NCBI GenBank assembly: GCA_023853785.1
Contig: JAJIRX010000621.1
Coordinates: 1 to 64,000 of the forward strand
Direction: 5' to 3'
Source: Psilocybe azurescens
Taxonomy: Eukaryota > Basidiomycota > Agaricomycetes > Agaricales > Agrocybaceae
DNA: 64,000 nt
Position numbers and translations under genes: made by a program. Position 1 is the stretch's first letter; every line of letters begins with the position of its first letter. Shown here one piece after another: positions 48,174 to 60,034 of this stretch. The notes beneath the pieces are model-generated. The model ran no database searches. It worked only from the letters and a program-made list of their open reading frames with translations, and had not been told where the DNA came from.

Positions 48174-50117
48174 ATGCCCTCTCAACAGCAAAAAAAACAA
48201 GAACGCGGCACGCAGAAATATATTGCGTGAAGGCGATGTGGAGGCCGCCGCCGCCATTACATATGAAACTAGAAAAACTGTCACACGGAATGGGAGAGTC
48301 AAGACAAAAAGTATGCAGTCGCACTGGAACGTGAACAGACAGGTCCTACTGCTGGGCCCTCTCCACCGATAGACGTGGTTCCAGATAATGAAGACAATCC
48401 ATTTTACAGCATGGACTTGGAAATGGATGACTCTGTTGTAGAACCAAAAATGCGGAAGGTCAGACTGCTTTAAAGATATTCATTTAAGTCATGTTCTGAC
48501 CAAATAAAAGACACAACGAGATTATATATTGCAGTTTGTGGACAGAGTAGATGATTTGCTGGGGGCATTGCTCAGCCGGGAATCTCTCCGACCTGAGCTC
48601 TCTGAGTGCATTCATTGTGCTTCTAACCTCCGGGCGGTATGGCGATGTCAAGACTGCAGTATGCCTGCGATGCTATGCAGGTCTTGCATGCGCGAGACAC
48701 ACCAAGATAATCCCATGCACAAAATTCAACGGTGGACTGGTTCCCATTTCCGCAAAGCCGAAGCTTTGGGAAGTCAGAAGTTACCTTCTGATACCCCACC
48801 ACGACGGCAATCCTCTTTGTTCAGCTCTAGAATTTCAGAGAAGATATTTGGAATCCATTGAGCGGCCCAAAGATGAGCAGGAGCAGGCAGAACTCCGGCA
48901 ACAGGGTACAGAATTTGAGAACGTGGGACCGGGACCGGGAGTGGCATCGGCATCAGCATCAAATAATGCAAACGACACTGATACTCACCAGCAGGAATCG
49001 GAGAATGCACCAGCCGACTATAATTGGAATGACCAAGAGTTTGAACACTATTTGCAATCGCTGCAAAATAATTCCGACGTGGTACAAGACGAAATGGTGC
49101 CGGATGAGGAGCCTGACGATGCAACAGAAGTCACCAATGCTGAAGCCGATGTCCGTTTCATTCCCAACTATCTCGCAGCATTAAATGTCGGTGATGCCGA
49201 CCCGACTACGGCCTTTACAGGGGGCATTCCCACCGCCGATGGTCTGAATAACTCATATGTCTGTGTCGTTCACACAAACGGACTTCACCACTTGGCTATG
49301 GTTTCATGTTCATGCCGGGTGCCTAACATTCTTCCACTTGACCTCATGGCCAACAGATTGATACCAACCAGCTTCTATCACGTCCAGACATTGTTTTCAG
49401 CTCAAATGCTTGATTTCTTCCGTCTTTCAAATCTTGAACTCAAGGCATTGGCATATCAATTTTACAATCTATTGCACCATGTAACGAATCCAATTGCTCC
49501 CGCAAGTGTGGTCGATCTATACAACGAATTTTGTTGCATGACACGTCTGTGGCGATGGATGAAGAAACTCAAATGGTTGGGATTTGCTGGTCACAATGGT
49601 AGAAGTGCGACGGAAGTCCGGAAAGGGGAACTTGCAAATTACTGCCCAGCATGTCCACAAGTTGGGGTGAACTTGCCGGACAATTGGAAAGACGACCCGA
49701 ACCGCTGGGTGTATAAACAAATATTTGTTGCTGACGGAAATTTTAAGGCAGATCATGTTCGGACAGCAAAGCCGTCGCAGGATATATGGCTGTTTGAAGG
49801 AGGCGGGATGATTCCGTTGCGTGCAGAATATGATTCATTCTTGAAACGTGCAATAGAAAGATTGACGGTAAGTTTCTGGCTCTGGTGCCGTTCCGTTCCG
49901 ATCCCGACCCGGTTGACCCGTTCCATAGGGGCGCACCTTGTGAGAACACATTTAAGGCTATCAAGAACGCTCTAATCGCTTCGTCCGCTTGCGACATTAC
50001 TGGCATTGTAGCATTTGCATGTGCCCGGCATGGATGCTTTGCCCCAAATTCCATGGCCGACCTATTCAAGGGAGAACAGCAAAAAAATGTGGATTTTTCA
50101 TTTTTAATGGCCCTGGC
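48174..50117 (+). pseudogene. KDZ transposase (CxC2 type), 5' part, split by insertion
   Basis: The first exon reads, with one frame change, ILREGDVEAAAAITYETRKT near 48220 and ends before an intron at about 48457-48533. The next exon starts FVDRVDDLLGALLSRE and holds the CxC2 cysteine cluster (CIHCASNLRAVWRCQDC, then CRSCMRETH, about 48607-48710). A one-base insertion near 48757 shifts the frame. The rest is a single open stretch to 49868 (LWEVRSYLLIPHHDGNPLC through FIPNYLAALNVGDADPTTAF and KQIFVADGNFKADHV to FLKRAIERL). After an intron, ITGIVAFACARHGCF and SFLMALA run to the insertion point at 50117. KDZ transposases are RNase H-fold enzymes of fungal DNA transposons. The coding line resumes precisely at 60035. 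Confidence 0.8.
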
Positions 50118-50146
50118 GAGGTCTTTCCTTTCCCCCACACAATCCA

Positions 50147-50472
50147 TATGGACTCCAGTGGACTCCAGTGGACTCCAGTGGAGTCCACTGGACTCTCTGT
50201 CCAGCCAAACTGGCTGACAGATTGTCCAGTCCACTGGACTGGAACTGGACTGCAGTCCACTGGAGTCCACTGGACTCGCACTGGACTCCTGCCAAATTTT
50301 CAGTCCAGTCTCAGTCCAGTGGATTGAGAGTCCAGTCAAGTCCACTGGAGTCCACTGGAGTCCACTGGACTGGGGCTTAAATATTCACTGAATAACAACA
50401 AATAATATGTTTATTAGCACAGTCCAGTGGACTCCAGTGGAGTCCAGTGGAGTCCAGTGGAGTCCACTGGAT
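50147..50472. repeat. Left subterminal array of the 9.9 kb element
   Basis: Direct and inverted copies of the 10-mer GGACTCCAGT and its palindromic variant GGAGTCCACT occur in two blocks (50147-50370 and 50420-50472). Such clustered subterminal motifs are commonly binding sites for the cognate transposase. Confidence 0.85.
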
Positions 50473-51119
50473 GCAATAATTAACATAATATCCAAAGTAT
50501 AATCATTAGTTATTAATATTAATATCAATTGCAAAAAATAACATACAAATTGACACTGTATAATAACAATTAACTGAGACTACATTTAAATAAACCAGAG
50601 AGCAACACCTCCCTGTAAATTAAATTTTGCATTTTGTTCAGTCCGCGGGGTAAGAATTTCACAGGCGATGTGACGCGCTGCGTTCCGGCATCGGCCGATC
50701 GGCACGATCACCATCAAACGGATGCATGTGCTGTCAATTGCTTCTTTCTTTCCAACCACCACCATCTCCCCTTCCCTTTCTCTCGCCGTCGCCTTTGCCC
50801 TCTTCACCACCGCCGCCGCTCCCTCACCCGCCGCCACCCTTCTCGCCTCACGACGGCCTCATCATCACCGTCTGCGAGGGCGGATCGGGTAGCCGCCGCT
50901 TCGCCGCTGTTCAAAATGGGAGGGAAGGGGGCCTGGGAGGAACTGGGGAAGGAGGTGAGTACATACCGTCCCGCCTATCCCCTTCTTTTGCTAACAAACC
51001 ACGCAGGTGCAGACCCCGTGTCGACGGCACGAGGCACTGATGAGGGCACGCACAGCGTCCTCGTTGCCGTCGACGGTGGCCCTGCTGTTGGGTATCCCAA
51101 CATGGGGCCACCGTAGCTG

Positions 51120-52370
51120 CTATGTTGTACTGCGGCCTCCGCCGTTGCCAGCTCGTGTGGCCCCCACATCGTGCCGCCCCGCTGCACCCCTCTGGCCGCC
51201 ACGTCACTCGCCCCCCCTCGACATTGCCAGCTCGTGTGGCCCCCCCATCGTGCTGCCCCGCCGACTCCCTCTGTGGCCGCCACGCTACCGGCCCCCTCCA
51301 CCGTTGCCAGCTCGTGTGGCCCCCCATCGTGCCACCCCGCCGCACTCCCCTCTGTGGCCGCCATGCTACCGGCCCCCTTGACGCTGCCAGCTCGTGTGGC
51401 CCCCATCGTGCTACCCCGCCCCCCTTGACGCTGCCAGCTTGTGTGGCCCCCCATCGTGCTACCCTGCCGCACCCCTCAGTGGCTGCCACGCTACCCGCTG
51501 CATCCGCCGTTGCCAGCTCGCTGGCCCCCCATCGTGCCACCCCCGCCGCGACCCCCTCGGTGGCCGCCCACGCTACCCGCTGCATCCGCGTTGCCAGCTC
51601 GTGTGGCCCCACATCTTGCCACCTCGCTGCACCTCTCTGTGGCCGCCACGCTACCCGCCCCCCCTCGACGCTGCCAGCTCGTGTGGCCCCCATCGTGCCA
51701 CCCTGCCCCCTTGACGCTGCCAGCTTGTTTGGCCCCCATCGTGCCACCCTGCCGCACTCCCTCGGTGGCCGCCACGCTACCCGCTGCATCCGCCGTTGCC
51801 AGCTCGTTTGGCCCCCATCGTGCCACCCTGCCGCACCCCTCGGTGGCCGCCACGCTACCCGCTGCATCCGCCGTTGCCAGCTCGTGTGGCCCCACATCGT
51901 GCCACCTCGCTGCACCTCTCTGTGGCCGCCACGCTACCCGCCCCCCTCGACGCTGCCAGCTCGTGTGGCCCCCATCGTGCCACCCCGCCCCCTTGACGCT
52001 GCCAGCTCGTTTGGCCCCCCATCGTGCCACCCTGCCGCACTCCCCTCAGTGGCCGCCACGCTACCCGCTGCATCCGCCGTTGCCAGCTCGTGTGGCCCCA
52101 CATCGTGCCACCCCGCCGCACCCTCTGTGGCCGCCCACGCTACCGCCCCCCTCGACGCTGCCAGCTCGTGTGGCCCCCCATCGTGCTACCCTTCTGTGGC
52201 CGCCATGCTACCCGCTCCCTCCGCTGTTGCCAGCTCGTGTGGCCCCCATCGTGCTACCCCGCCCCCCTCGATGCTGCCAGCTCGTGTGGCCCCCACATTG
52301 TGCCACCCCGCCGCACCCCTCTGTGGCCGCCACGCTACCCGCCCCCTCCGCCATTGCCTGTCCTTGTCTC
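51120..52370. repeat. GC-rich minisatellite in the 9.9 kb element
   Basis: About 17 occurrences of GCCAGCTCGTGTGGCCCC, mostly about 80 bp apart, with shorter units of about 40 bp in several places. Long frames are open on both strands (for example 51122-52408), which is expected from a stop-poor GC repeat and is not evidence of a gene. It follows a leader with a splice-donor-like GGAGGTGAGTAC at 50949. Confidence 0.85.
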
Positions 52371-52616
52371 TGTCCCTCTTGCATGATGTTCTCTATGTAG
52401 TTATATAGCTAACTTTTACAATGTATATAGCCTTAGTTAGCATATATATATATATTTCATGTATTCACTGGGCTTGAATTTTCGTAGTGAACTTGGATTT
52501 ATTTTGGAGTATTTATATGAGTTACCATATTAAGATTACTCTCTGCTTGAAGCGCAGATTGCCTCTTGTTCCGTAACTGCCATCATCACTGTACTGCTAG
52601 CTCACCACCTGCACTA

Positions 52617-54852
52617 TGCCTGCTACTACTAGGTCTACCACCAAAGCTACACCTGCTGCTTCTGCTGTTGCTTCTAATAGCAGGAAGAGGCAAGGGTCTA
52701 GTGCTGCTCAGACTGCTAAGAAGAGATTAAGGTCTGGTTCAAACAGGGCAGCCAAGACAGATCTAGAGAAGGAGAAGGAAGGAGGGAGAGGGAGAGGAGG
52801 GGGGGAGGAGGAGGAGGAGGAGGAGGAGGAGGAGGGGGAGGAAGGGGAGGAAGGAGAGAGAAGGAGGAGGGGGAGGAAGGGGAGGAAGGGGAGAAGGAGG
52901 AGGGGGAGGAAGGGGAGAAGGAGGACAGGGAGGAAGGGGAGAAGGAGGAGGGGGAGGAGCAGGAGGAGGGGAGGAGGGGAGGGATGGAGCAGGGTTACCA
53001 GATCTGGAGGAGATGGTGGTTGATAAGTTGAGGAAAGGGGGAGAAGAGGGAGGAAAGCAACTTTGAAGAAAGAGGTCAAGAAGTAAGAAGTTATTGACTA
53101 TATTTTAATTTATTTCTAACTTTATTTTCAGATCAAAACAGCGTAGGACAACTGCAGAGAAAAATGCAGCTGTTGAAGCTGAGGAAGCTAAGCGGATTAG
53201 GAAACAGACTCAGTGAGTTTGTTTTTGTTCTTTGTTTATATATATATATTAAAATACTTTAAGCACTTTAAAAGTTCTGGCAGAAGGAGGTGATTCAGTT
53301 GCACCTCCTCGGCGTTCAGCACCAGTCTCTACAATTGAGTCTCTTCTGACTGCTATTTCTTCAACTGGTGGTACTGGAACTGCAGCTATCAATGCTGAAG
53401 CTACAACTCTGTCTGCTGCTGCCCCAAGCATCAATGATGCTCCTACTCCTCTCGTCTCAACCACTACAATGTCTTTGCCTGCTCCAGATATTTCTGCTCC
53501 AGTTGCTATCAGTTCAGAGGAGCAGAAAACATCTGAAAACAAGCTTTCTGATGAAGGTTGGTGTTTATATTTATATTTATTTTATTTAATTATTTAATTA
53601 TAAACAGATGCCACTATGGAAAGCCCACCTCGTCCTGAAGGTTCTTCTCGGGCTACAGGTGGCATTTTTCGAGGCCGAGCAGTTGGATTGACTTATAATC
53701 CAGTTGATGATGAAGATCTTCATTTCTCACCTATTTTCAACAAAGTAAAGGGCTTTGTTCTTTTGTATTCATCTGTTTTGGATCCTTCTCAGCTTCAGGC
53801 AACAAATATGAGGCCTAGCATGCGGGTTCCTGTTACTGTCAACAAAAACTTAGGGCCAGTTTTGCAAAATGTTGCTAGTCTTTTGAACCAATCACCAGTA
53901 AGTTTTTCATAATACATACTAATTTAAATTTCTATCTGACTATATTTAGAAAATCGTATTCTTATCTGGGATGCTATAGATGAACTTTGGGACATGAAAG
54001 GTTTCTACAATAATGCAGTGGAATCCAATGATGAAATTTCATTCAAAGTTCATAATGGTAAACAAACTCTTCATATTCTTTGTGTGAGTATTATATAACA
54101 AGCTCAGCATGCTAAATATTACTAATTCAATGCTATAGAGCTCTTTTGAGCCTTCGATTTCTTTTTTCTTCTATTGCGCCATCACATGCTCGATCTCTTC
54201 AGGCTGCATCTCTTCCACCTATCTCTCGTTCTGTCACACCACACAGTGTTCTGGTCCACACTCGCTCTCCTTCACTATCTATATCAACATCTGGTGAGGT
54301 TGAAACCAGTAACATCAACACCACTGCTGCTGAAGAAACTATTTCTCGTAAACCATTCACTCCTTATGAGTCCACCCTTGCTTCTGTTCTCAAGGTTCCA
54401 ATGGATCTGACACGTCAGCACCCACCCAAAGACCTTCCCCTGGCCAGTATCGTCGCTATTGTGCTGTTAGTGCTGCTCTTGACCAGATGGCTAAAATCTC
54501 AAAGTGGCCTGACAGACCACCAACTGAGAAGCAAGTCATCGAGCTTTTCATTGGGAAGAGTCAATGGAGTAACATGTGGCGTCCAACTTTTAAAAGGGCT
54601 GCTCAGTATTTTCCCAAGATGAGCAAGTGGCTTAATGGGGATTCTGATAGCATGACAGCAGTAGAGCTCTGGGGTGATGATGCAAGGTATACTTTGAAAA
54701 ATTTACAGGAATGGATGGATAATGATGGAAAGATGCTAAAGAAGGAAAAAGTTGTTGCTGTTGAGGAAAAGGTCAGAGCAAGTTCATCAAAGGATACATC
54801 TGAGCAGGAGAAGTCAAAGAAGAAGAAGAAGAAGAAGCAATCTGAGCAGTAA
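52617..54852 (+). CDS. ORF1 of the 9.9 kb element, DNA-associated protein of unknown family
   Basis: It starts MPATTRSTTKATPAASAVAS at 52617, followed by a basic segment (KKRLRSGSNRAAKT) and a purine-only GGA-rich tract (52770-53010) coding for Glu/Gly/Arg repeats. Further exons: KQRRTTAEKNAAVEAEEAKR (about 53130-53213), a Ser/Ala/Thr-rich exon (53270-53555), GGIFRGRAVGLTYNPVDDED (53607-53898), ILIWDAIDELWDMKGFYNNA (53955-54057), and a last part with KWPDRPPTEKQVIELFIGKS ending in a Lys-rich tail at 54852. Introns of 50-60 bp have GT-AG ends. A frame change near 54480 is needed to reach the last part. It precedes the transposase on the same strand and may be an accessory protein. Confidence 0.55.
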
Positions 54853-55558
54853 GTAGGAAGAATATAAATATATGCAATGTACTTTTAAATGTTTTAAAAT
54901 CTAACTGTTTGTATACTGTGATTTTTTCAGATCTTTTATAACAATCTACTTGATGGCTATATCACCTCTACTTCCTCTATTCTGGCTGCTTATCTGTCTT
55001 GCATATCTTCCTGGTGTATCAGCATCAGGACCAACAACACCATTTCCTAATATTACATTTTTGGCTTTTAGCAATTTTGTGTCAACAACATTTAATCCAG
55101 ATATTTCTTTGGAAACTGTGCTGCTAGTCTTTTTTCTCTAGTAGAAAATCCAGACTTGCTTAATTTACATGCTCGCCAAAAGCATCCAAGTTTACAGGAT
55201 GAAAAGCGCATAATTGGAGGTCTTTACACAGCCCCCATTTTTGGTCGGACTCCGGTCGGACTCCGTCGGACTTTCTATATTCAGAATGACAATTTTTCTG
55301 GTCTAGGACTGCTGAAATTTTCCGGTGAGATTCCATTGAGATTCCGGTGAAAGTCCGACCGGACTACAAGTCCAACGGACTGTCCGGGCGGACTGTCCAC
55401 TGGAAATGACCGGACAGGACCAACGGAAGTCCAATGGAAGTCCATTGGAATCCCACCGGACATGACCATTGGAATTCCAGCGGACAAGTCCAACAGAATT
55501 CCAATGGAAGTCCAACGGATGTCCTTTTATTATAATTTATACTAGTATAGAAAAAAAA

Positions 55559-55634
55559 GACACTAGCGAGAATTGAACTCGGGCATCGGAGAATGCCGGA
55601 CGCAAGCAGGATAAACCAACTGAGCCACAAAGGC
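55559..55634 (-). ncRNA. tRNA-like Pol III unit in element B
   Basis: On the minus strand: A box TGGCTCAGTTGG (55616-55627), the hairpin GGCAT/ATGCC (55593-55597 with 55582-55586), B box GAGTTCAATTC (55570-55580) and a T-run just past the end (from 55558 down). The T-arm stem CGAG/CTCG is intact, better than in element A. The acceptor stem does not pair. It aligns with the unit in element A. Confidence 0.7.
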
Positions 55635-55799
55635 TTATGAAAAATAATAAAATTAGTTAAATACATAGCAATGCCGCCCGAAATTCTCGGCACTGCTCGG
55701 CACGGGACAAGCAACAACGCGCACGTGACATATTGATGCCACGTCGGTCCGTTGTTGATTCCGACCCTAACCCTTTTCCTTCCACCACCACCACCGCCC

Positions 55800-56700
55800 T
55801 CGCCGGTCGGAGCCAGGCGAGAGCCAACCCGACAGCGACAGAGGACGAGAAACGACCACGGCGGCCACACCGACAAGGACGAGGGCGACTGCGACAGCGA
55901 CGGGCGCGGACGAGGGCGCGGACGAGGACCCACGAGGACCGCGAGGGCGAGGCGAGGACCGCGAGGACTGCGGGACAGCGGCTAGGGCGGCTAGGGCGAC
56001 GGCTAGGACCACGACCACGACGGTGAGGACCAAGACACCGGCGTGGACCAGGACAACGGCGAGGGCAGCGGCGAGAGCAGGGCGACAGCGAGGCGAGTAC
56101 GGCGAGAGCAAGGACGACAGCGAGGTGAGTACGGTGGGCGAAGCAATCTGCGGCGGGGCAGTACAGCGCGGCGGGACGAGAACAACAGCGGGAACGAGGG
56201 CGACAGCGAGGGCGAGTACAGCGGCGAGGCGAGTACAACAGCGGGGACGAGGGCGACAGCGAGGCGAGTACGGCGGCGAGGCGAAGTACAGCAGCGGGAC
56301 GAGGGCGACAGCGAGGGCGGGACGACAGCGAGGCGAGACGACAGCGAGGCGAGTACGGCGAGGCGAGGCTCGGCGCGGCAACAGCGCGGAGCGAGGGCGA
56401 TGAGGCGAAGTACAGCGAGTGCGAGTACAGGCGGGTGACAGCGGAGTACAGCGGCGGGGGCGAGAAACGGCCAAGCGGGGACGAGGGCGACAGCGAGGGC
56501 GAGTACAGCAGCGAGGCAGAATGCAGCGGGACGAGGAGCGACAGCGAGGCCAGCGGCGAGTACAGCGGCGAGGGCGAGTACAGCAGCGGGACAAGGACGA
56601 CAGCGAGGCGGGGCGACAGCGAGGCGTGGCGAGACAGGAGTACAGCAGCGGGGACGAGGACGACAGGGCGACCACAACACGCGACGACAGCAGCGTAGCG
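55800..56700. repeat. GC-rich repeat block of element B
   Basis: Irregular repeats of GGGACGAGGGCGACAGCGAGG and GCGAGTACAGCGGCG units. Plus-strand frames read Asp/Glu/Ser/Tyr-rich peptides (DEGDSEGEYS), followed near 56900 by a hydrophobic Phe-rich tail from the pyrimidine tract, as in element A. Confidence 0.75.
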
Positions 56701-59675
56701 TACCACGACACGTCGGACAACAGCGACACGTACCACGACCGTATGGGCGACACCGACAACAATACCGGCCAGCGTACCACGGCAGGTACGGCCGACGACA
56801 ACACCCGATGGCGACACCGGCAGCATACAACGGCGAATGCGGCTGACCATGACGTCGATAACGCAGACGACGACACCACCAATGTACCCTACGCCCCCCT
56901 TTTTCCGTTCTTTCTTTCTGTTTTTCTTTTTTGTTTCTTTTTATTATGTTTTTATTTTATTTTTACCTGTATATAATCATGTAGTATATAGTTTTTAATA
57001 TATTATATTACATTGTCACATAAATTTAAGCTAAGATTAAAGTATTCCAGTTGGAATCCAATTGGATTCCATTCCATGTGAATTTAAAGTTGGACTTAGT
57101 GAAATTCACAAAGTCAGATAATAATGTAGTATATAGTTTACAATATATTATATTACATTGTTACATGAATTAAAGATAAGATTGAAGTATTATTCTAGTG
57201 ACCTAGCTTCCTTAATATGGCTCCCAAAGCTTCCAAGAACACTGCTACTGTCCCTAACTCCCCTCCCAAGTCTGCAATTAAACCAGCGACAGTCCACTGG
57301 ACATCCACTGGACTCCACTGGACAGAGCACTCTTGGATCTGGTCTAATTAAGTGCTGAGAGTCCAGTGGAAGTCCACTGGAAGTCCAACGGAAGTCCAAT
57401 GGACTGGACAGTCCGGCCAGTCCGCCCTGTTTTCTGTCTTGAAGTGACTTGACCGGACTTTGACCGGAATTTGGCCGGACTCTGACTGGACTGGTACCGG
57501 AATTTTCTCAAGTCCAACGGAATCCATTAGACGTCCAATGGACTGTCCATTGGACTGTCCATTGGAATTGGCTGGGTCCGGTGAAAGTCCATTGGAGTCC
57601 AACGGAATATGGGGGCACTGTAAAGTACACCATAATTGCTACAAGTTGGATGAAGACTTTGAGTCGTGCATTAAAAAATCGACTTGATACTGGTCTTTCT
57701 ATGCTTTTTCAACAAAACCAATTTATGTCTGATACCTGGGAAACTGTATTAGCTGTAAAGCTTAATAATTTTTCTGAAGTTCTTGGTCTTACACCCTATA
57801 AACAAGGTGCTTTCTATCAAAAATTGGAAAATTTTTCTCAAAAGTGTATTGAACCAGTGCGGATAATCTGCCCTCTTAACATGATTTGTATAACTCCATT
57901 ATGCAGATCTCGACATATTAGGGTATATACCCGTGGACGTGATTTACCATTGGTGACTTTGCTCAAAGGATCATCTATATTTAAAAATGTCCCTGTGTTA
58001 ACAGGAGAATGCACCAAATGCCACACATTATATTCTGCAGATCATCAAACTTATCATAATAATGACACTCGTAATGAGAGATATCTAAATTTTCCTAAAT
58101 ACATCCAGATTGGAAGCAATATCTGGGTTGATTATGTTTTTGCAAATGCACTAATGAATGGCATATACTCATTTCATGCATCTGCAAATACATATACTCA
58201 ATATTGGAACAATAGCTTTGGCACTATTGATTCTGCTAATATATTTAAACTTAGTCGGAAACAAGTCTGGCAAGCTTTATGCGGCACTCTATTAGGGTTG
58301 TGGCTGCATCTTTACACACAACATTTGAAACTATTTCTGATATTGATATTGATGATCTTACTCAGCATGCCTTTGCTATACTTGGAAATGGTGGTGAAAT
58401 TCCTGGTGCAAGAGAACATTCTTGTTCTGATTGTACCAAGCCATACAAAGAGACTGTTCAAGACAAAGATCCTATTCCAGGTACATTACCTGTTAAGCTA
58501 TATACTTTAGATGGTGTTGTTATGGGGCCACAGGTTTGTTTTTTGGCTTTTGTTTTATTTTTAAGTTTATACTAATTTTGTGAACTTAGATTTGTGCTTT
58601 TGATGGTTGCACCAATGATCTTATTAATGCACGTGGTGGTTCACTTTGTACAATGCATGAAGTTGAACTTGCAAACAAATGCCGGATGGTTGGCTGTGAC
58701 AGTGATAAATTTGAAGAAACTCAAGCTTGCAGGCAACATCAAGACAACTGGAAGCAAAGTGTGCAAGCCCGTAGTAAAGAAACTCTCAATGGTATACGTC
58801 GCATTCTTCAAAGGCCTGGTGAACATCAAGAATGGCAACAAATTCCTGAAGGAGCTATTCAGAAACCACATGATGAAGAGATTGATGAGAATACTCATTC
58901 TACACAACGACGAAAACATTATTTTTCACCTAATCGTTCATATTGTGTTGAAACTGCATGTGCACCTTGTGGAGTTGTTCTTGCATGGACTAAATTTGAC
59001 AAGTCTGAGTCTCCAACAAATATTCTCCGCTGGCTAGAGCATCTATTTCCAAATAAAGATGAAAGACCAGCTTACATTTGTATTGATAAAGCATGTCAAG
59101 TTTTTAAAACAGCTGTTCAACTCAGGTTATGGAATGAGTGGAAACAGACAACTCGTTTTATTGTGGACTCTTATCACTATACCAATCATAAGGCAACTGA
59201 TGAAGTTTGCCGGAAATGGTGTAATCCTGCACCCAAAGATGGCAGTGCTCCAAATCTTGTGGGTGAAAAAGTTGATGAAAATGGAAACCTCATTCAATAT
59301 AGAGAATTTAATACTCAAGTCTGTGAGCAACTTAATGCTTGGCTTGGTGGCTATGAATCTATCTTAAAGCGAATGACATCCAAAAATTTCAATTGGTTTA
59401 TACATACAATGTTGGTTTATCATGTGAAGCATGTTCTTGGCAGGTTATCATCTTCAAAAAATGAGGACTCAATAGATGATGAAAGTAGTGAAGAAGAGGA
59501 ATCTAGTGCAAGTAGTAATAGTAGCCAGAGTAGCAGCCAGACAACCCAAAGTGATGAAAATAGTGAGTCAACAGATAGTAGTGATGATGAAATGCATGTC
59601 TCAGATTAAATAAATATTATACAATTTTCTCTATTTATTTTGATTTCTACTTATTTATTGTATTAAGCTTATCAG

Positions 59676-60002
59676 AGTCCAGTGGACTCCAGTGGACTTG
59701 CTTATATACTAAGTGTAAAAAGATAAACAGAGTCCAATGGAGTCCACTGGACTCTATTTATTTTGATTTCTACTTATTTACTGTATCAAGTCTACCAGAG
59801 TCCAGTGGACTCCAGTGGACTCCAGTGGACTCTATTTATTTTGATTTCTACTTATTTACTGCATCAAGTCTACCAGAGTCCAGTGGACTCCAGTGGACTC
59901 CACTGGACTCTGTTCACCTTTTACACTTAGTATATAGCCAAGTCCAGTGGAGTCCACTGGAGTCCACTGGAGTCCACTGGAGTCCACTGGAGTCCATATG
60001 GA
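59676..60002. repeat. Right subterminal array of the 9.9 kb element
   Basis: GGACTCCAGT and GGAGTCCACT units in several blocks, separated by near-identical copies of a spacer beginning TATTTATTTTGATTTCTACTT (59628, 59755, 59833). The last block is five tandem copies of GGAGTCCACT directly before TCCATATGGAC. Confidence 0.85.
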
Positions 60003-60034
60003 CTGTGTGGGGATGGTAAAGTACTGGCCCTGGC

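Larger units (their letters stand above)
55217..57630 (+). mobile_element. Element B: non-autonomous relative nested in the transposase gene
   Basis: Flanked by a perfect 8 bp duplication CATAATTG (55209-55216 and 57631-57638). Ends are GAGGTCTTTACACAGCCC and, reverse complemented, GTGTACTTTACAGTGCCC, followed by C-runs and GGACTCC. Subterminal arrays (55245-55520 and 57280-57600) use a different unit from the host element (about AACGGAAGTCCA, with CCGG variants). Order inside: array, tRNA-like unit, conserved stretch with GATGCCACGTCGGTC, GC-rich repeat, pyrimidine tract, AT-rich region, array. Removal restores the transposase reading KRII-ATSWMK. Confidence 0.9.
54950..59609 (+). pseudogene. 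KDZ transposase with CxC5 and CxC6 cysteine clusters, split by element B
   Basis: The 5' part (54950-55208) reads FPNITFLAFSNFVSTTFNPD and ENPDLLNLHARQKHP, with one missing T near 55133. Coding resumes after element B at 57639 (ATSWMKTLSRALKNRL). The CxC5 cluster is near 57868-58030 (CPLNMIC, CTKCHTLY). A one-base gap near 58275 leads to the segment with CSDCTKPY. Intron 58534-58589. The CxC6 cluster follows (ICAFDGCTNDLI, C-T-M-H, C-R-M-V-G-C, ACRQH; 58590-58745). The RNase H-like core has candidate acidic residues D near 59085 (YICIDKACQ), D near 59166 (FIVDSYHY) and E near 59325 (CEQLNAWLGG). A Ser/Asp/Glu-rich tail stops at 59609. This would be the enzyme moving the 9.9 kb element and probably elements A and B. 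Confidence 0.85.
50118..60026 (+). mobile_element. Autonomous-type KDZ transposon, 9,909 bp, inside another KDZ gene
   Basis: Flanked by a perfect 8 bp target duplication GCCCTGGC (50110-50117 and 60027-60034). Termini are GAGGTCTTTCC (left) and CAGTACTTTACC (right, reverse complement), followed on both sides by a C-rich segment, CCACACA and TCCATATGGACTCC. Inside come a left array, a GC-rich leader, a minisatellite, an ORF1 gene, the CxC5/CxC6 KDZ transposase (itself interrupted by element B) and a right array. Removing the element and one duplication restores the host KDZ reading MALA-STMVHPD without loss, which fixes the boundaries. Confidence 0.9.

Noticed and set aside
51122..52408. Long open frame of 428 codons through the GC-rich repeat
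   Set aside because: Overlapping frames on both strands are open and the peptide is only the repeat translated; no start context, no domain, no intron logic.
55657..56882. Minus-strand frames of 370-400 codons in element B
   Set aside because: Low-complexity Ala/Arg/Pro peptides antisense to the repeat block, with no domain and no conservation with element A.
59676..60002. CRISPR-like array
   Set aside because: Units are 10 bp, palindromic and mostly without spacers; the spacers present are copies of one sequence.
50118..60026. Giant fungal cargo element of the Starship type
   Set aside because: No tyrosine recombinase captain gene; ends, 8 bp duplications and the DDE-type transposase fit a KDZ transposon.
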